A stretch of DNA of 64,000 nt, taken from contig NZ_JBDOQT010000001.1 of NCBI RefSeq assembly GCF_039839785.1, positions 62,001 through 126,000 on the forward strand, read 5' to 3'. Below the pieces are notes generated by a model that worked only from the letters and a program-made list of their open reading frames with translations, was not told the DNA's origin and made no database searches. The DNA comes from Pelagibius sp. CAU 1746 (GTDB lineage Bacteria; Pseudomonadota; Alphaproteobacteria; Kiloniellales; Kiloniellaceae). This document shows positions 62,774 to 64,000 of the stretch, one piece after another; positions within the stretch are counted from its first letter, which is position 1, and every line of letters starts with the position of its first letter. The position numbers and the translations under genes were made by a program.

Positions 62774-63763
62774 TCACTCCAGCCTGGTGACTGTGTAGCC
62801 GCGCTGCTCCAGCAAGCTGAGCATCCCCCGCTCACCGGGCATGTGCAGGGCGCCCACCGCCACGAAGGTCGAGCCCTTCTCGAAGACCGGCAGCAGGCTT
62901 TCAACCATGGTTCGGTTGCGCCCATCCATGATCCGGTCGTGGAAACGCCGGGCAACTTCGGGGTCCATCTGCTCCAGTTGGCGCTCCCACAGCGCATAAC
63001 GTTGCGCCAGATCGCCCTTCAGATAGAGCTCAAGCCGCTCCACCTTGGTTCGCGGCTTGTCGAAGTTGTCGACGGCCGAGTTCAGCATGGAAACCTGATC
63101 CTCCAGCGGGATGCCGGCGAAAACATTCAAGTGCTCTCGTGTGGTCTCCAGGGGAATGACCTCCTTCCCCTCTTCGAGCGCCCGGCTCTGTAGCCAGTCG
63201 TCGAGGATCGGCTTGCCCTTTTCGCGGCGGAGACCGGCTGAAATTTCCCGGCCGCCGATCATGAACCAGACGACCCAGGGCTGCAGGCGGTCGAGGCGCT
63301 TGATACGGTAATAGCGGAATAAGAACAGCGCCTTCATGCGGCGGTAGCTCTCCTCGCCGAGGACGCCCTGCAGGGTGGCGTCCTCCGCCAGCTCGAAGTA
63401 GGGGGTCTTTTCTTCTTCGCTGATATCTTCCTCCAAGCCCGTCTCGAAAGCTGCAAACCGCGCCTTATCGAAAGCCGTCTCGGCCGCCTCCGGCAGGTCG
63501 AACACCTCCGGATTGGTTACGTGGATGGTGCCGAAGAGATAGCTCGGCTCCTGGCCCGGCAAATCGATCTGCCAGATGCGGCCTTCGCCGAAGGAGACGT
63601 CTGCCGGTTCCGGCAAGGGCTGCAACTGATCGCTGGGCCAAACGGTCGGCAGCGTCGGCCCGCAGCCGCCGACGACGAGCAGCAGTACCGCCGCGACCGG
63701 TGCGGCGAGACGGCGCGCGGTCTCGCGCCGCCAAAGGCCCAAGCTGTCGGACAGCCCCCTCAC
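62774..63763 (-). CDS. TraB/GumN-family lipoprotein, copy 1
   Basis: The 329-residue protein has a signal peptide with lipobox (LLVVGGC, Cys about 34) and the TraB/GumN fold, with its two conserved His-containing motifs YLFGTIHVTNP and VAVGALHMPGERG. The family is a distant metalloprotease-like (Tiki/EreA/PrgY) group with unknown bacterial role, often tied to envelope or polysaccharide genes. The start is GTG 63763, one base after the stop of a second TraB/GumN gene, so the two are coupled paralogues. Confidence 0.87.
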   Translation of the reverse strand: MRGLSDSLGLWRRETARRLAAPVAAVLLLVVGGCGPTLPTVWPSDQLQPLPEPADVSFGEGRIWQIDLPGQEPSYLFGTIHVTNPEVFDLPEAAETAFDKARFAAFETGLEEDISEEEKTPYFELAEDATLQGVLGEESYRRMKALFLFRYYRIKRLDRLQPWVVWFMIGGREISAGLRREKGKPILDDWLQSRALEEGKEVIPLETTREHLNVFAGIPLEDQVSMLNSAVDNFDKPRTKVERLELYLKGDLAQRYALWERQLEQMDPEVARRFHDRIMDGRNRTMVESLLPVFEKGSTFVAVGALHMPGERGMLSLLEQRGYTVTRLE

Positions 63764-63764
63764 G

Positions 63765-64000
63765 TCAATGCAGCTTGGTTACCTTGTAGCCGCGCTCCTC
63801 GAAGAGCCGCAGCACGCCTTCCTCGCCGGGCAGGTGGCCGGCCCCCACCGCGACGAAGGTCGAGTCCTCGCGCATGTGGGGCAAGGCGCGTTCGACGAAG
63901 ATGTGATTGCGGTTGGTCAGGATGCGGAAATCCAGCATCTCGGCGACTTCCGGCGGATAGCGGCTCATGCGCTCCTCACTGAGCGCCATCAGCAGTCCCA
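63765..64000 (-). CDS. TraB/GumN-family protein, copy 2, C-terminal fragment
   Basis: Only the last 78 or so residues are inside the window; the gene runs past the right edge. The visible part ends in STFVAVGAGHLPGEEG and GYKVTKLH, nearly parallel to the end of the next gene (STFVAVGALHMPGERG, GYTVTRLE), so both carry the C-terminal His motif of the TraB/GumN family. The two genes are separated by one base and are most likely a tandem duplication. Confidence 0.85.
   Translation of the reverse strand, partial: GLLMALSEERMSRYPPEVAEMLDFRILTNRNHIFVERALPHMREDSTFVAVGAGHLPGEEGVLRLFEERGYKVTKLH

Overview
The window looks like an ordinary chromosomal segment of a high-GC alphaproteobacterium. Supporting signs are a class I lysyl-tRNA synthetase, a Usg-family protein, the argD-argF-hslO gene order, a TIGR01459-type HAD protein, an Atm1-type ABC exporter and a type 2 CtaA. 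Placement near Rhodospirillales/Kiloniellales is my inference from gene style only. I found 60 protein genes (two cut by the window ends) and one tRNA. I saw no insertion sequence, prophage, integrase or CRISPR array.

Layout. 1-6 kb: a partial VOC-family gene, a small exported protein, a LysE-family exporter, an Atm1-type ABC exporter and methylmalonyl-CoA mutase. 6-10.8 kb: two tandem 7-TM-like histidine kinases that arose by duplication together with their leader, an AraC/GyrI-type regulator and a small membrane protein. 10.9-18.4 kb: an MFS transporter, a histidine phosphatase, an adenylate cyclase with SRPBCC and DUF5939-like modules, a HAD hydrolase, a lipoprotein, a degenerate EAL protein resembling TipF, and ArsC. 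18.5-24.2 kb: PyrD and a DUF952 protein, a LexA/CI-like regulator whose peptidase catalytic residues are lost, a branched-chain aminotransferase-like enzyme, an Asp/Asn beta-hydroxylase-like enzyme and LysRS. 24.6-29.3 kb: a sigma / anti-sigma / periplasmic sensor operon diverging from a DinG-like helicase.

29.4-35.2 kb: a methyltransferase/HxlR divergon, then a two-component system whose kinase carries a 13-Asp run in its periplasmic region, diverging from PepSY and cytochrome b genes, then an AEC transporter. 35.3-39.0 kb: TerB-like, Usg, CtaA and a His-rich COG0523 GTPase, plus a convergent periplasmic protein. 39.3-44.9 kb: pyruvate carboxylase, tRNA-Gly(CCC), a second AEC transporter and a c-type cytochrome. 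45.0-52.6 kb: DegP-like protease with a strong terminator, a second two-component system and a YnjBCD-type ABC transporter. 52.8-57.8 kb: ApaG, FolE, TrkH, ArgE and a membrane-anchored coiled-coil protein with four EF-hands. 57.8-64.0 kb: glutamate racemase, a lipoprotein, the argD-argF-hslO operon and two tandem TraB/GumN proteins.

Functional threads are signal transduction (five histidine kinases or degenerate relatives, a cyclase, an EAL protein, an ECF sigma factor), arginine synthesis (ArgE, ArgF, ArgD), anaplerosis and propionyl-CoA metabolism (pyruvate carboxylase, methylmalonyl-CoA mutase), and metal/redox handling (Atm1, ArsC, CtaA, COG0523, cytochromes). Many gene gaps hold palindromic or G/C-tract repeats of at least four families. 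The best candidates for something not already described are the Asp-tract kinase with its PepSY/cytochrome partner genes, the EF-hand coiled-coil membrane protein, the peptidase-dead S24 regulator with two operator-like dyads, and the CnrYXH-like sigma module.
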